Shown here: in pieces, positions 16,815 through 23,713 of the stretch
Layout: the number at the start of each line of letters is the position of its first letter
How positions within the stretch are numbered: the first letter of the stretch is position 1
Assembly (NCBI GenBank): GCA_946481275.1
Contig: CAMLMV010000072.1
Coordinates: 1 to 23,713, forward strand
DNA: 23,713 bases
Direction of reading: 5' to 3'
From: an uncultured Massilia sp.
GTDB lineage: Bacteria > Pseudomonadota > Gammaproteobacteria > Burkholderiales > Burkholderiaceae
The notes under the pieces: model-generated
Told to the model about the DNA's origin: nothing
The model's input: only the letters and a program-made list of their open reading frames with translations
Database searches by the model: none
Position numbers and translations under genes: made by a program

Positions 16815-16844
16815 GCGCGCCTGTAACAGTTGTAACAGGCGCGC
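16815..16844 (+). terminator. GC-rich hairpin after dbpA
   Basis: GCGCGCCTGT (16815-16824) and ACAGGCGCGC (16835-16844) form a perfect 10-bp stem with a 10-nt loop, 20 nt after the dbpA stop. No T-tract follows, so it is a probable 3'-end hairpin rather than a standard terminator. Confidence 0.55.
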
Positions 16845-16915
16845 ACGGTTGAGTTGTACTCGGGCACCGGTGCTACAAATCTGGCATGATTTTGCCAAGC
16901 CCATGCCTTAGCAAA

Positions 16916-18058
16916 ATGACCAGCCTAACTACCATCGGACCGGAGCAGCAGCACCTCGAAGGCCGCACCGTCAGGGACATCGTCGAGTACAGTCCCGAAC
17001 AGGTCAACGAAGTCTGGTGCCGCAAGATCTTCCGCCAGATCCTGCAGTCGCTCGAACTGCAGTACGCGATGCACATGCCGCATCGCGCCATCACGCCCGA
17101 CACGATCGTGTTCCACGAGAATGGCGAGCCGCTGCTGATCCCCACCGACGTCGGCCCGCCGGAAGCGCAGGAGGCCGAGGACCTGAACGCGCTGGCCCGC
17201 ATCATCCACTACGCCATCACCCGCGAGCTCGCCCCCACGGGCCCGCTGGCCGGCCGGGCGGAAGGCTATGGCGATTCACTGGTCAATGCCGTCGACCGCT
17301 GCATGGATCCGGATCCGGCGCGCCGTCCGCAAAGCATCGAACAATTGCGCGACCTGCTCGGCATCGTGCCGCTCGGGCCGCCCGTCGGCGCCGCGGTGGC
17401 GTCGCACATGACGCCGCCGGCGCCGCCCGATACGCCGGCACCCGACCTGGGTCCCGCAGACGTGCCGCCCGCAGCCGTGCCGCCCGCGTTCATGCAGACG
17501 GCCGAGCGGCCGCGCAGGAGCTGGAACCTGAACCGCTGGCAACGCTGGGCCGTCGCGGCCGGCGGCGGCGCCGTCCTCATCGCCCTGGCGCTCGCCATGT
17601 TCGCGGAAATGCGCGATTCCGGCTCGTTCGACCACGTCGTGCTCACGTTGCCGCAACAGGCCGATCGACCATCCGCCGCGACCGGCGCCGCAGCCGCGGG
17701 CGCACTGGACAGCAGCGAGGGCTATGTCGTACCGGATACGCCGGCATCGAGCCCGGCAGCCATGCCGCAAGCACCCATCGCCGCTACCCAGGCCCAACCC
17801 GCGCAGGACACCCGCCTGCCCGGCGTCGTCGTCACGCCGAACGGCAATGTCTACAAGCTGCAGATCCAGCCGTGGGGCGTCGTCTACGTGGACGACGTCG
17901 ACCGCGGCGTCAGTCCGCCCGTCAAGCGCCTCGTACTGGCGCCCGGCCGCCACACGATCCGGGTAACGAACCCGAACTTCCACGACCGCGTGCTCGAGGT
18001 CGACACGGCGAGCGGCGACGGCCAGATCTCCGTCGACTTCACGGCGGAACCCCGATGA
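16916..18058 (+). CDS. Membrane-anchored kinase-like protein (probable pseudokinase) with PEGA domain
   Basis: A 380-residue protein. Residues 30-160 resemble the C-lobe of a Ser/Thr kinase: IFRQILQSLELQYAMHMPHR, a D-V-G at 78-80 where DFG is expected, then EDLNALARIIHYAIT and DPDPARRPQSIEQLRDLLG. The catalytic loop reads H56-R57-A58-I-T-P-D-T, so the HRD aspartate and the loop Lys and Asn are missing. The ATP-binding N-lobe is absent too. A Pro/Ala linker leads to one transmembrane helix (about 211-230), a low-complexity stretch and a C-terminal PEGA-like domain (VVYVDDVDRGVSPPVKRLVLAPGRHTIRV), predicted periplasmic. It overlaps the next gene by ATGA. ATG at 16886 is an alternative start. 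Likely a scaffold or sensor, not an enzyme. Confidence 0.75.
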   Translation: MTSLTTIGPEQQHLEGRTVRDIVEYSPEQVNEVWCRKIFRQILQSLELQYAMHMPHRAITPDTIVFHENGEPLLIPTDVGPPEAQEAEDLNALARIIHYAITRELAPTGPLAGRAEGYGDSLVNAVDRCMDPDPARRPQSIEQLRDLLGIVPLGPPVGAAVASHMTPPAPPDTPAPDLGPADVPPAAVPPAFMQTAERPRRSWNLNRWQRWAVAAGGGAVLIALALAMFAEMRDSGSFDHVVLTLPQQADRPSAATGAAAAGALDSSEGYVVPDTPASSPAAMPQAPIAATQAQPAQDTRLPGVVVTPNGNVYKLQIQPWGVVYVDDVDRGVSPPVKRLVLAPGRHTIRVTNPNFHDRVLEVDTASGDGQISVDFTAEPR

Positions 18059-18075
18059 CACACGACCGGAGACCG

Positions 18076-18582
18076 ATGAACGCCCACCGCTTCGCCCACG
18101 CCATCCTGCTGGCCGCGACGGCCGCCCTGCTCGGCGGTTGCGCCGACTTTCCCCTCTTCGACAAGAAGCCGGCACGCAGCCCCAGCCACCCAAAGGCGAC
18201 CTCGAACGTGGAACGGGACACCCCGGCCGTACGCGAAGCCCCGGCGCGGCCGAAAGAAAAGCCGCGCGACCGCGACGACGCGCCCGCGCCCAGCGCGGGC
18301 CTGCAGGAAGGCATCCGGCTGTACAACGACGGCGACTACAACGGCGCGATCCGGCGCCTGTCCGCGCGCGACGTGAACAACGGCCCCCTCGCCACGCGCC
18401 TTACGGCCCTGAAATACATGGCGTTCAGCTATTGCGTGACGTCGCGGCCCGGCCCGTGCCGCCAGGCGTTCGACCGCGCGCTGCGCCTCGACCCGTCGTT
18501 CGACCTGGCACCGGGCGAGCACGGCCACCCGCTATGGGGCCCCGTCTTCACGAAAGCCAAGCAGGCGGCGACGCCCCGCTGA
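18076..18582 (+). CDS. TPR-like lipoprotein (possibly TssQ-type, T6SS-associated)
   Basis: A 168-residue lipoprotein precursor. Signal peptide MNAHRFAHAILLAATAALLGGC has lipobox L-G-G-C22. A charged Pro/Arg/Lys linker follows (about 35-75), then a TPR-like region (LQEGIRLYNDGDYNGAIRRL, then TALKYMAFSYCVTSRPGPCRQAFDRALRLDPSFDL). ATG at 18076 is chosen for its GGAG at good spacing; ATG at 18055 overlaps the kinase-like gene's stop (ATGA). The association of such lipoproteins with type VI secretion clusters is from memory of family naming and is not shown by anything else in this window. It most likely works in the envelope together with the PEGA protein encoded just before it. Confidence 0.8.
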   Translation: MNAHRFAHAILLAATAALLGGCADFPLFDKKPARSPSHPKATSNVERDTPAVREAPARPKEKPRDRDDAPAPSAGLQEGIRLYNDGDYNGAIRRLSARDVNNGPLATRLTALKYMAFSYCVTSRPGPCRQAFDRALRLDPSFDLAPGEHGHPLWGPVFTKAKQAATPR

Positions 18583-18585
18583 AAC

Positions 18586-19995
18586 GTGAGCACGCTGCCG
18601 GCCCATTGCGATCGCCCGCTGGCCGACAGTACGCCGGCGAGCGGCCACGCCGACCACCCCCGCCTCGTCCTCGCCACTTCGATCCTCGCGAGCAGCCTCG
18701 CCTTCATCGACGGCTCCGTCGTCAACGTGGGCCTGTCCGCCATCGGCCGCGACCTGGGCGGTGCGGGCGCGGACCTGTCGTGGGTCGTGAGCGGCTATCT
18801 TCTCCCGTTGAGCTCGTTGCTGCTGCTGGGCGGCGCGGCCGGCGACCGCTACGGCCGGCGCCGCATCCTGCTCGCCGGCATCGCGACGTTCGCGCTGGCC
18901 TCGCTGCTGTGCGCGTGGGCGCCGCGGCTGTGGCTGCTCGTCGGCGGCCGCGTCCTGCAGGGCATCGGCGCGGCCTTCCTGCTGCCCAACAGTCTCGCCA
19001 TCCTCGGCGCCACGTTCGACGGCAAGGCACGCGGCAAGGCGATCGGGATCTGGGCCGCGGCCGGCGCGGCGGCGGGTGCCGTCGGGCCATTGCTCGGCGG
19101 CTGGCTGATCGACACCGTCGGCTGGCGCGCGGTCTTCTATATCAACCTGCCCATCGCGGCGCTGGCGATGCTCCTCGGCTGGCGCTACGTGCGCGTGCCG
19201 CGCGGCGACAAGCCCGTCGCGCTCGATCCAGCCGGAGCGCTGCTGGCCAGCGTCGGCCTCGGCTGTTTGACGTGGGGACTGGCCGCCGCGTCGGCCGACA
19301 AGGGCGTGACGGCGGCGTCCGGCGGCGCGATGGCGGCCGGCGTGGCGGTCCTGCTCGGATTCCTGTGGGCCGAGCGGCGCGCGGGCGACAAGGCGATGCT
19401 CCCTTTGAAACTGTTCGGGTCGAGCAGCTTTTCCGGCCTGAACCTGATGACGTTCCTGCTCTACGGCGCCCTCGGCGCGCTGATGCTGCTCGTGCCGTTC
19501 GTGCTGATCCAGGCGCTGCAGTATTCGGCGAAGCAGGCGGGCGCGGCGCTGCTGCCGTTTCCCATCGTCCTCGCGATCGGCTCGCCGCTGATGGGCAAGG
19601 TGGCCGGCAGCCACGGGTCGCGGCTGCCGCTGGCCATTGGCGCGCTGATCGTGGCCGGTGGATTCCTGCTGGGCACGCGCATCGGCGACGGCGGCTATAC
19701 GACGACCGTGCTGCCCACCATCCTCGTCATCGCCGTCGGCATGGCGTGCGTCGCGGCACCGCTGACGACGGCCGTGCTGTCGTCGGTGGACGCCGGTCAC
19801 ACGGGCGTCGCGTCCGGCTTCAACAGCGCCGTCGCGCGCGGCGGCGGGCTCATCGCGACGGCGCTGCTGGGCGTCGTGCTGACGGCGCAGGGCCGCGCAT
19901 TGCTGGCGCCGTTCCACGCGGCGATGGCCGTGTGCGCCGCCTGCGCGCTGGCGGCGTCGGTCTGCGCGTTCGTCTGGGTCAGGCGCGAACGTTGA
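18586..19995 (+). CDS. MFS exporter, DHA2 (EmrB/QacA-like) family, 14 TM
   Basis: A 469-residue inner-membrane transporter of the drug:H+ antiporter-2 type. TM1 carries FIDGSVVNVGL (D42), motif A is GGAAGDRYGRRR (82-93) between TM2 and TM3, and motif C is AVGPLLGGWL in TM5. The hydrophobic segments fit 14 helices. The start is GTG at 18586, only 3 nt after the lipoprotein stop and without a clear ribosome site; no later ATG would keep TM1, so translation may be coupled. Its 3' end overlaps the amidase gene by 17 bp on the opposite strand. Substrate unknown. Confidence 0.9.
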   Translation: MSTLPAHCDRPLADSTPASGHADHPRLVLATSILASSLAFIDGSVVNVGLSAIGRDLGGAGADLSWVVSGYLLPLSSLLLLGGAAGDRYGRRRILLAGIATFALASLLCAWAPRLWLLVGGRVLQGIGAAFLLPNSLAILGATFDGKARGKAIGIWAAAGAAAGAVGPLLGGWLIDTVGWRAVFYINLPIAALAMLLGWRYVRVPRGDKPVALDPAGALLASVGLGCLTWGLAAASADKGVTAASGGAMAAGVAVLLGFLWAERRAGDKAMLPLKLFGSSSFSGLNLMTFLLYGALGALMLLVPFVLIQALQYSAKQAGAALLPFPIVLAIGSPLMGKVAGSHGSRLPLAIGALIVAGGFLLGTRIGDGGYTTTVLPTILVIAVGMACVAAPLTTAVLSSVDAGHTGVASGFNSAVARGGGLIATALLGVVLTAQGRALLAPFHAAMAVCAACALAASVCAFVWVRRER

Positions 19996-21559
19996 CGGAC
20001 GCGGGATACGTGGGCGCGCGGCGCCGCTGGCTCGCCTGCTCGTACGCATAGGCCATCGCGATCAGCGCCGCCTCGCTCCACGCGCCGCCGACGAACGACA
20101 GTCCGACGGGCAACCCGTGCACGAAGCCGGCCGGCACCGTCACGTGCGGGTAGCCGGCCACCGCCGCGGGCGACGAGAAGCTCGGGCCATCGTGGTCGCC
20201 GTTGATGTAATCCGTCAGCCAGCCCGTGCCGCCCGTCGGCGCGACGAGCGCGTCCAGCTTTTCCTCGCGCAGGATCTGGTCGATGCCCTCTTCGCGGCTG
20301 TAGCGGTGGTTGTTGACGAGCGCATCGCGGTAAGCCCCGGCATCGAGGCCCGGCCGGGCCGCCGCCGCGATCAGGTGTTCCTGGCCGAAGTGGCGGAGTT
20401 CCCGGGCGGCGTGCCTGTCGTTGAACGCGATCACGTCGGCCATCGTTTTCACGGGCGCATGCGGCGCGTAGCCGGCGAGGTACGCCTCCAGGTCGGGCCG
20501 GAATTCGGACAGCAGCACTTCCAGTTCCGTGTCGCCGTACTTGTCGACGTTGGGTACCTGCACGTCGACGAGCGTCGCGCCCTGCGCGCTCAGCACGGCC
20601 AGTTCGGCTTCGATCACGGCGTTCACGGCCGGATTGTTGAAGAAATTGCGCGCGACACCGATGCGGCGGCCGCGCAAGCCATCCGGGCGCAGGGCCGCGG
20701 CGAAATCGGCCGGCTTGCCCTGCATCGTGCCCGTGGCGGCATCGTCCGGGTCGGCACCGGCGATCGCGGCGAGCAGCAGTGCGGCGTCGGCCACGGTGCG
20801 CGTCATGGGGCCGGCCGTGTCCTGCGAATGCGCGATCGGGATGATGCCGCTGCGGCTGACGAGGCCCAGGGTCGGCTTGATGCCGACGATGCCGCAGATC
20901 GACGCCGGCGACACGATCGAGCCGTCCGTCTCCGTGCCGATGGCGAGCGTGGCGAGCGCGGCCGCCATCGCGGCGCCCGAACCGGAACTGGAACCGCTGG
21001 TGTTGCGGTCGAGCGCATACGGGTTGCGCGTCTGCCCGCCGCGGCCGCTCCAGCCGCTGACGGAATGCGTCGAGCGCATGTTCGCCCATTCGGACAGATT
21101 GGTCTTGCCGAGGATGACGGCGCCGGCCGTGCGCAGGCGTGCGGCGACGAACGCATCGCGCGCGGCGCGCACGCCGTCCAGCGCGAGCGAGCCGGCGCTC
21201 GTGCTCATCCTGTCGCCCGTCGCGATATTGTCCTTCAGCAGGACGGGAATGCCGTGCAGCGGGCCCCGCACCTTGCCGGCCTTGCGTTCGCGGTCGAGGT
21301 CGGTGGCGATCCGGACGGCGTCGGGATTCAGTTCGATGACGGCGTTCAGGCGCGGCCCGGCCCTGTCGACGGCGGCGATGCGCGCCAGGTAGCGCTGCAC
21401 GAGCGACTTCGACGTCAGCTTGCCCGTTTCCATGAGCGCCTGCTGCTCGCGCACGCCGGCGTCCAGCACGGCATCGAGTTCCTTGCCGGCTGCCGGCGCG
21501 GTCATGCCGGCCGCGGTACTCGCCGCCAATCCCAGTCGAACGAAATCCCTGCGATCCAT
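19979..21559 (-). CDS. Amidase-signature family hydrolase with Tat signal
   Basis: A 526-residue amidase. The Ser-cisSer-Lys triad is visible: K109 in PVLLKDNI, the serine cluster S190/S191 in TSGSSSGSGAAMAA (GGSSGGS position), and nucleophile S214 in GTETDGSIVSPAS. It begins MDRRDFVRLGLAASTAAGM, a twin-arginine-like leader, so export to the periplasm is likely. ATG at 21559 has a strong GAGGGGG ribosome site; upstream ATGs are less likely. The substrate (amide, peptide amide or acyl amide) cannot be told. It overlaps the MFS gene tail-to-tail, and nothing shows that the two work together. Confidence 0.92.
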   Translation of the reverse strand: MDRRDFVRLGLAASTAAGMTAPAAGKELDAVLDAGVREQQALMETGKLTSKSLVQRYLARIAAVDRAGPRLNAVIELNPDAVRIATDLDRERKAGKVRGPLHGIPVLLKDNIATGDRMSTSAGSLALDGVRAARDAFVAARLRTAGAVILGKTNLSEWANMRSTHSVSGWSGRGGQTRNPYALDRNTSGSSSGSGAAMAAALATLAIGTETDGSIVSPASICGIVGIKPTLGLVSRSGIIPIAHSQDTAGPMTRTVADAALLLAAIAGADPDDAATGTMQGKPADFAAALRPDGLRGRRIGVARNFFNNPAVNAVIEAELAVLSAQGATLVDVQVPNVDKYGDTELEVLLSEFRPDLEAYLAGYAPHAPVKTMADVIAFNDRHAARELRHFGQEHLIAAAARPGLDAGAYRDALVNNHRYSREEGIDQILREEKLDALVAPTGGTGWLTDYINGDHDGPSFSSPAAVAGYPHVTVPAGFVHGLPVGLSFVGGAWSEAALIAMAYAYEQASQRRRAPTYPASVNVRA

Positions 21560-21635
21560 GCATCCCCCTCGAGAATGCTCCAGCATAACAGCATCTTGCT
21601 TATGTGACATGCACGCGTGTCGGACCCTGCGGACG

Positions 21636-21669
21636 AAAAAAAACGCTGCCCGATGGACAGCGTTTTTTT
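21636..21669. terminator. Bidirectional intrinsic terminator between efp and the amidase gene
   Basis: A8-CGCTG (21636-21648) and CAGCG-T7 (21658-21669) form a stem extended by CC/GG, with T-runs in both directions. It ends efp on the minus strand 17 nt after the stop. Confidence 0.9.
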
Positions 21670-21685
21670 CGGAGAGTGCGTCGGC

Positions 21686-22261
21686 TTAGTTGCGGACGAC
21701 TTTCTTGTACTCGGCGGTACGGGTGTCGATCTCGATCGTGTCGTCCTGGTTGACGAACAGCGGCACCTGGATGGTGAACTGCTTCGATTCGATGGCGTTC
21801 TCGAGCTTGGCTTCCTTCAGGACGTTGCCCGAGGTATTGCCCTTGACGGCCGGTTCCGTGTAGATGACCTTGCGCGCGATGGTGATCGGCAGTTCGACCG
21901 AGATGGCCTTGCCGTCGTAGAACACGGCTTCGCATTCCATACCGTCTTTCAGGTAGTTGATCGCGTCGCCCATGTTTTCTTCTTCGATTTCGTACTGGTT
22001 GTACTCTTCATCCATGAAGACGTACAGCGGGTCGGCGAAGTACGAGTAGGTCACCGGCTTCTTGTCCAGGACGACGACGTCGAACTTGTCGTCGCCGCGG
22101 AACACGTTTTCCAGCGGTGCGTTGGTGAGAAGATTCTTCATCTTCCACTTGTACGTGAAGCCCGTGCGGCTCGAGCCATTGACGTCGGAGCGCAGCACGA
22201 TGAAAGGCTTGGCATCAACCATGATGATGTTGCCGACACGGATTTCTTTTGCGGGTTTCAT
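21686..22261 (-). CDS. efp: Elongation factor P (Arg32 type)
   Basis: A 191-residue EF-P, which binds the ribosome E/P region and rescues stalling at polyproline. The three OB-like domains are intact, including [35 protein letters not shown] and the C-terminal [13 protein letters not shown]. The tip of domain I reads SDVNGSSR32TGF: arginine 32, not the lysine used by EpmA-dependent EF-P, so this is the rhamnosylated type served by EarP, encoded just upstream. ATG at 22261 has no Shine-Dalgarno; the mRNA instead reads CCCUCCU directly before AUG. An extended -10 lies at 22302-22310. Confidence 0.97.
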   Translation of the reverse strand: MKPAKEIRVGNIIMVDAKPFIVLRSDVNGSSRTGFTYKWKMKNLLTNAPLENVFRGDDKFDVVVLDKKPVTYSYFADPLYVFMDEEYNQYEIEEENMGDAINYLKDGMECEAVFYDGKAISVELPITIARKVIYTEPAVKGNTSGNVLKEAKLENAIESKQFTIQVPLFVNQDDTIEIDTRTAEYKKVVRN

Positions 22262-22301
22262 AGGAGGGTTTTAACCTAAAAATGAGTTGCAGTAATCAAG
22301 C

Positions 22302-22310
22302 ATGATACCA
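22302..22310 (-). promoter_or_regulatory. Extended -10 promoter of efp
   Basis: On the minus strand TGG-TATCAT (TGn plus 5 of 6) lies about 40 nt before the efp ATG and just after the earP stop. The -35 region is weak, but an extended -10 can work alone. efp may thus be made independently of earP. Confidence 0.5.
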
Positions 22311-22327
22311 TGTTCCTCGCCCGTCGC

Positions 22328-23476
22328 CTACCGCAGCGACCGGGCGAAATCCAGCAGGTTGCTCACCAGGTCGCCATTCGCCAACATCCGCGCCTGCCAC
22401 TCGGCATCGCGTGAAAGTATCGTTGGCAAACTGGCTTGCAGCGATGTCCACAGGCCCGGCCAATCGGCTGGCTTTTCGCTTTCTACGCCATTCCAGCGCA
22501 GGGAAAAATCGATCAGGCTGTCCAGGTTCTCCGCGTACTTTTGCAGGAACGCGCGGAGTTTAACATGATGCAAGTTTTCATCTTGCGGATAAATGTGCCA
22601 GATGAACGGTCGGCCCGCCCATTGCGCGCGTACCCAGGAGTCCTCGCCGCGCACGAAGTTCACGTCGCACGACCACAGCACGCGGTCGTAGTCGTCCTGC
22701 GACAGGAACGGGATGGTGCGGACGGTGAGGTTGCCGTGCGTCGCCACCGCGCCGGCGCCGACGAACGCCGCCACCTGCTCGCGCGCGACGCCTTGCGGCA
22801 CGAGACACGTGACGGGCGTCCCGCCGTCGCGCCACGCGGCGAACAGCGCCGCGACCGGCGCGTGCGGATAGCAAAACAGACTGACTGTCAGCGCGCTTGC
22901 CTCGTCCGTCGTCACGCCAAGTCGCGCGAGGAAATCGGCACGTGCCGCCCCGTCGGCCTGGAAGCGGTCGCGCGCGTCGAGCAGATCGCGTTCGCGCAGC
23001 AGGCCACCCGTCTTGTCCGTAAAACCCGGGAAGAAGAAATGCTTCGTCAGCTTCAGGCGCGGATGCATCGACGGCAGCGCGTGGCAGCCCTCGACCCACG
23101 CCTCGGCGCTGAGGCCTTCGTAATTGATCCACACGGGCCGGGGCTCGCGCTGCGCCATCGCGGCGATATAGCCCGGCGGGATGTCGACGCCGAAGAATTC
23201 GATGACGATGTCGGCCACATCAGGCGGCTCGCAGGTGCCGTCCTGGTCGCGCCAGTGCAGGACGCGCACGCCGTCCACGATCTGTTCAAAGGCATCGACA
23301 TCGACGGCCGGCCAGATGCGGCGAAAACTGGCGAGATCATCGACCCACAGGGTCACCGCGATGCCATGCTCGCCGTGGAACTGCCGCGCGAGGCGCCAGC
23401 AGATGCCGATGTCGCCGAAGTTGTCGACCACCTTGCAGAAGATGGCGAGAGTCGTGGAGCGTTGATCGTTGTGCAT
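22328..23476 (-). CDS. earP: EF-P arginine rhamnosyltransferase EarP
   Basis: A 382-residue inverting GT-B glycosyltransferase (GT104) that transfers rhamnose from dTDP-rhamnose to Arg32 of EF-P, activating it. The N-terminal motif AIFCKVVDNFGDIGICWRLA holds the catalytic-region aspartates D18 and D22. The C-terminal NFVRGEDSWVRAQWAGRPFI with E278, and WHIYPQDENLHHVKL, bind the nucleotide sugar. ATG at 23476 is chosen; GTG at 23506 would begin inside the tRNA terminator hairpin. No clear ribosome site or own promoter is seen. It precedes efp by 66 bp. Confidence 0.96.
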   Translation of the reverse strand: MHNDQRSTTLAIFCKVVDNFGDIGICWRLARQFHGEHGIAVTLWVDDLASFRRIWPAVDVDAFEQIVDGVRVLHWRDQDGTCEPPDVADIVIEFFGVDIPPGYIAAMAQREPRPVWINYEGLSAEAWVEGCHALPSMHPRLKLTKHFFFPGFTDKTGGLLRERDLLDARDRFQADGAARADFLARLGVTTDEASALTVSLFCYPHAPVAALFAAWRDGGTPVTCLVPQGVAREQVAAFVGAGAVATHGNLTVRTIPFLSQDDYDRVLWSCDVNFVRGEDSWVRAQWAGRPFIWHIYPQDENLHHVKLRAFLQKYAENLDSLIDFSLRWNGVESEKPADWPGLWTSLQASLPTILSRDAEWQARMLANGDLVSNLLDFARSLR

Positions 23477-23490
23477 GGTCGCGGACCCAA

Positions 23491-23540
23491 AGAAAAACCG
23501 GAGCACCTTTCCGCATGTGCGGGTGGTCTGCTCCGGTCTT
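23491..23540 (-). terminator. Intrinsic terminator after tRNA-Glu
   Basis: ACCGGAGCA (23497-23505) and TGCTCCGGT (23529-23537) form a perfect 9-bp stem, with a nested CCGC/GCGG hairpin in the loop. On the minus strand it is followed by TTTTCTTT, so it ends the tRNA-Glu transcript. Confidence 0.85.
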
Positions 23541-23544
23541 TGAC

Positions 23545-23620
23545 TGGCGTCCCCACGGGGATTCGAACCCCGGTACTCACCGTGAAAGGGTGATGTCCTA
23601 GGCCTCTAGACGATGGGGAC
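23545..23620 (-). tRNA. tRNA-Glu (TTC)
   Basis: A 76-nt cloverleaf read on the minus strand. Acceptor stem is GTCCCCA/TGGGGAC, then G73 and encoded CCA; anticodon loop CTTTCAC gives anticodon TTC; T arm is CGGGGTTCGAATCCCCG. It closely resembles E. coli tRNA-Glu. Confidence 0.96.
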
Positions 23621-23661
23621 CTAAAACTGCTTGGTTACCGATTGACTGCTTGCCGTATTCT

Positions 23662-23713
23662 TGGCGTCCCCACGGGGATTCGAACCCCGGTACTCACCGT
23701 GAAAGGGTGATGT
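23662..23713 (-). tRNA. Second tRNA-Glu (TTC), partial at window edge
   Basis: The 3' 52 nt of a tRNA are identical to the first tRNA-Glu copy, including the TTC anticodon region, T arm and CCA. The 5' end lies beyond the window. The 41-bp spacer shows no terminator, so the two are probably cotranscribed. Confidence 0.93.

Noticed and set aside
16821..16838. CTGT...ACAG as a second LexA box upstream of the kinase-like gene
   Set aside because: The half-sites are separated by 10 nt instead of 8, and they belong to the hairpin after dbpA.
16882..16897. Sigma-54-like TGGCA...TTGCC upstream of the kinase-like gene
   Set aside because: The GG-GC distance is one base short, which abolishes sigma-54 recognition.
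23545..23713. tRNA-Glu pair as an attachment site of an integrated element
   Set aside because: The duplicated sequence is a normal tandem tRNA copy with a 41-bp spacer; no integrase or foreign genes are next to it.

Overview
The window looks like chromosome of a high-GC betaproteobacterium, most likely Oxalobacteraceae (Massilia/Telluria-like). This is inferred from base composition and gene content: EarP with an Arg32-type EF-P, dbpA, ClpB next to molybdopterin and fluoride genes, and Ala/Arg-rich coiled-coil proteins. No insertion sequence, prophage, CRISPR array or composition break was seen. The window is ordinary, densely packed chromosome with several interesting small-scale arrangements.

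Layout. 1-620 (-): N-terminus of the disaggregase ClpB with a recognisable heat-shock (sigma-32) promoter. 732-2881: a fluoride-defence neighbourhood, with a CLC-F type F-/H+ antiporter (+) facing a YiaA-like membrane protein (-) and the Fluc/CrcB fluoride channel (-). crcB is the last gene of a tightly coupled minus-strand unit: DUF349 coiled-coil protein, moaE, crcB. 6117-6713 (-): a probable hemerythrin-like protein. 6947-8182 (-): a YcaQ/AlkX-type crosslink glycosylase, divergent from sbcD-sbcC (8320-13445, +). A LexA-like palindrome covers the -35 of the sbcDC promoter.

13484-16794 (+): a 70-residue zinc-ribbon-like protein with a histidine tail, a class I methyltransferase, initiator tRNA-fMet with promoter and terminator, an 83-residue unknown protein with a repeated TGLPVWK motif, and the rRNA helicase DbpA. 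16916-19995 (+): a membrane-anchored kinase-like protein that has lost the catalytic residues and carries a PEGA domain, a TPR-like lipoprotein overlapping it, and a 14-TM MFS exporter. The MFS gene overlaps tail-to-tail with a Tat-type amidase on the minus strand (19979-21559).

21686-23713 (-): efp, then earP encoded upstream of it, then two tandem tRNA-Glu(TTC) genes, the second cut by the window edge. EarP rhamnosylates Arg32 of EF-P, so these two genes form a functional pair.

No gene-free stretch exceeds 300 bases; the longest is 6714-6946 (233 bp), which holds a hairpin and a short inverted repeat. The best candidates for undescribed biology are the pseudokinase-PEGA/lipoprotein pair, the SOS-like control of sbcDC with a divergent crosslink glycosylase, and the two unrelated fluoride exporters placed together.
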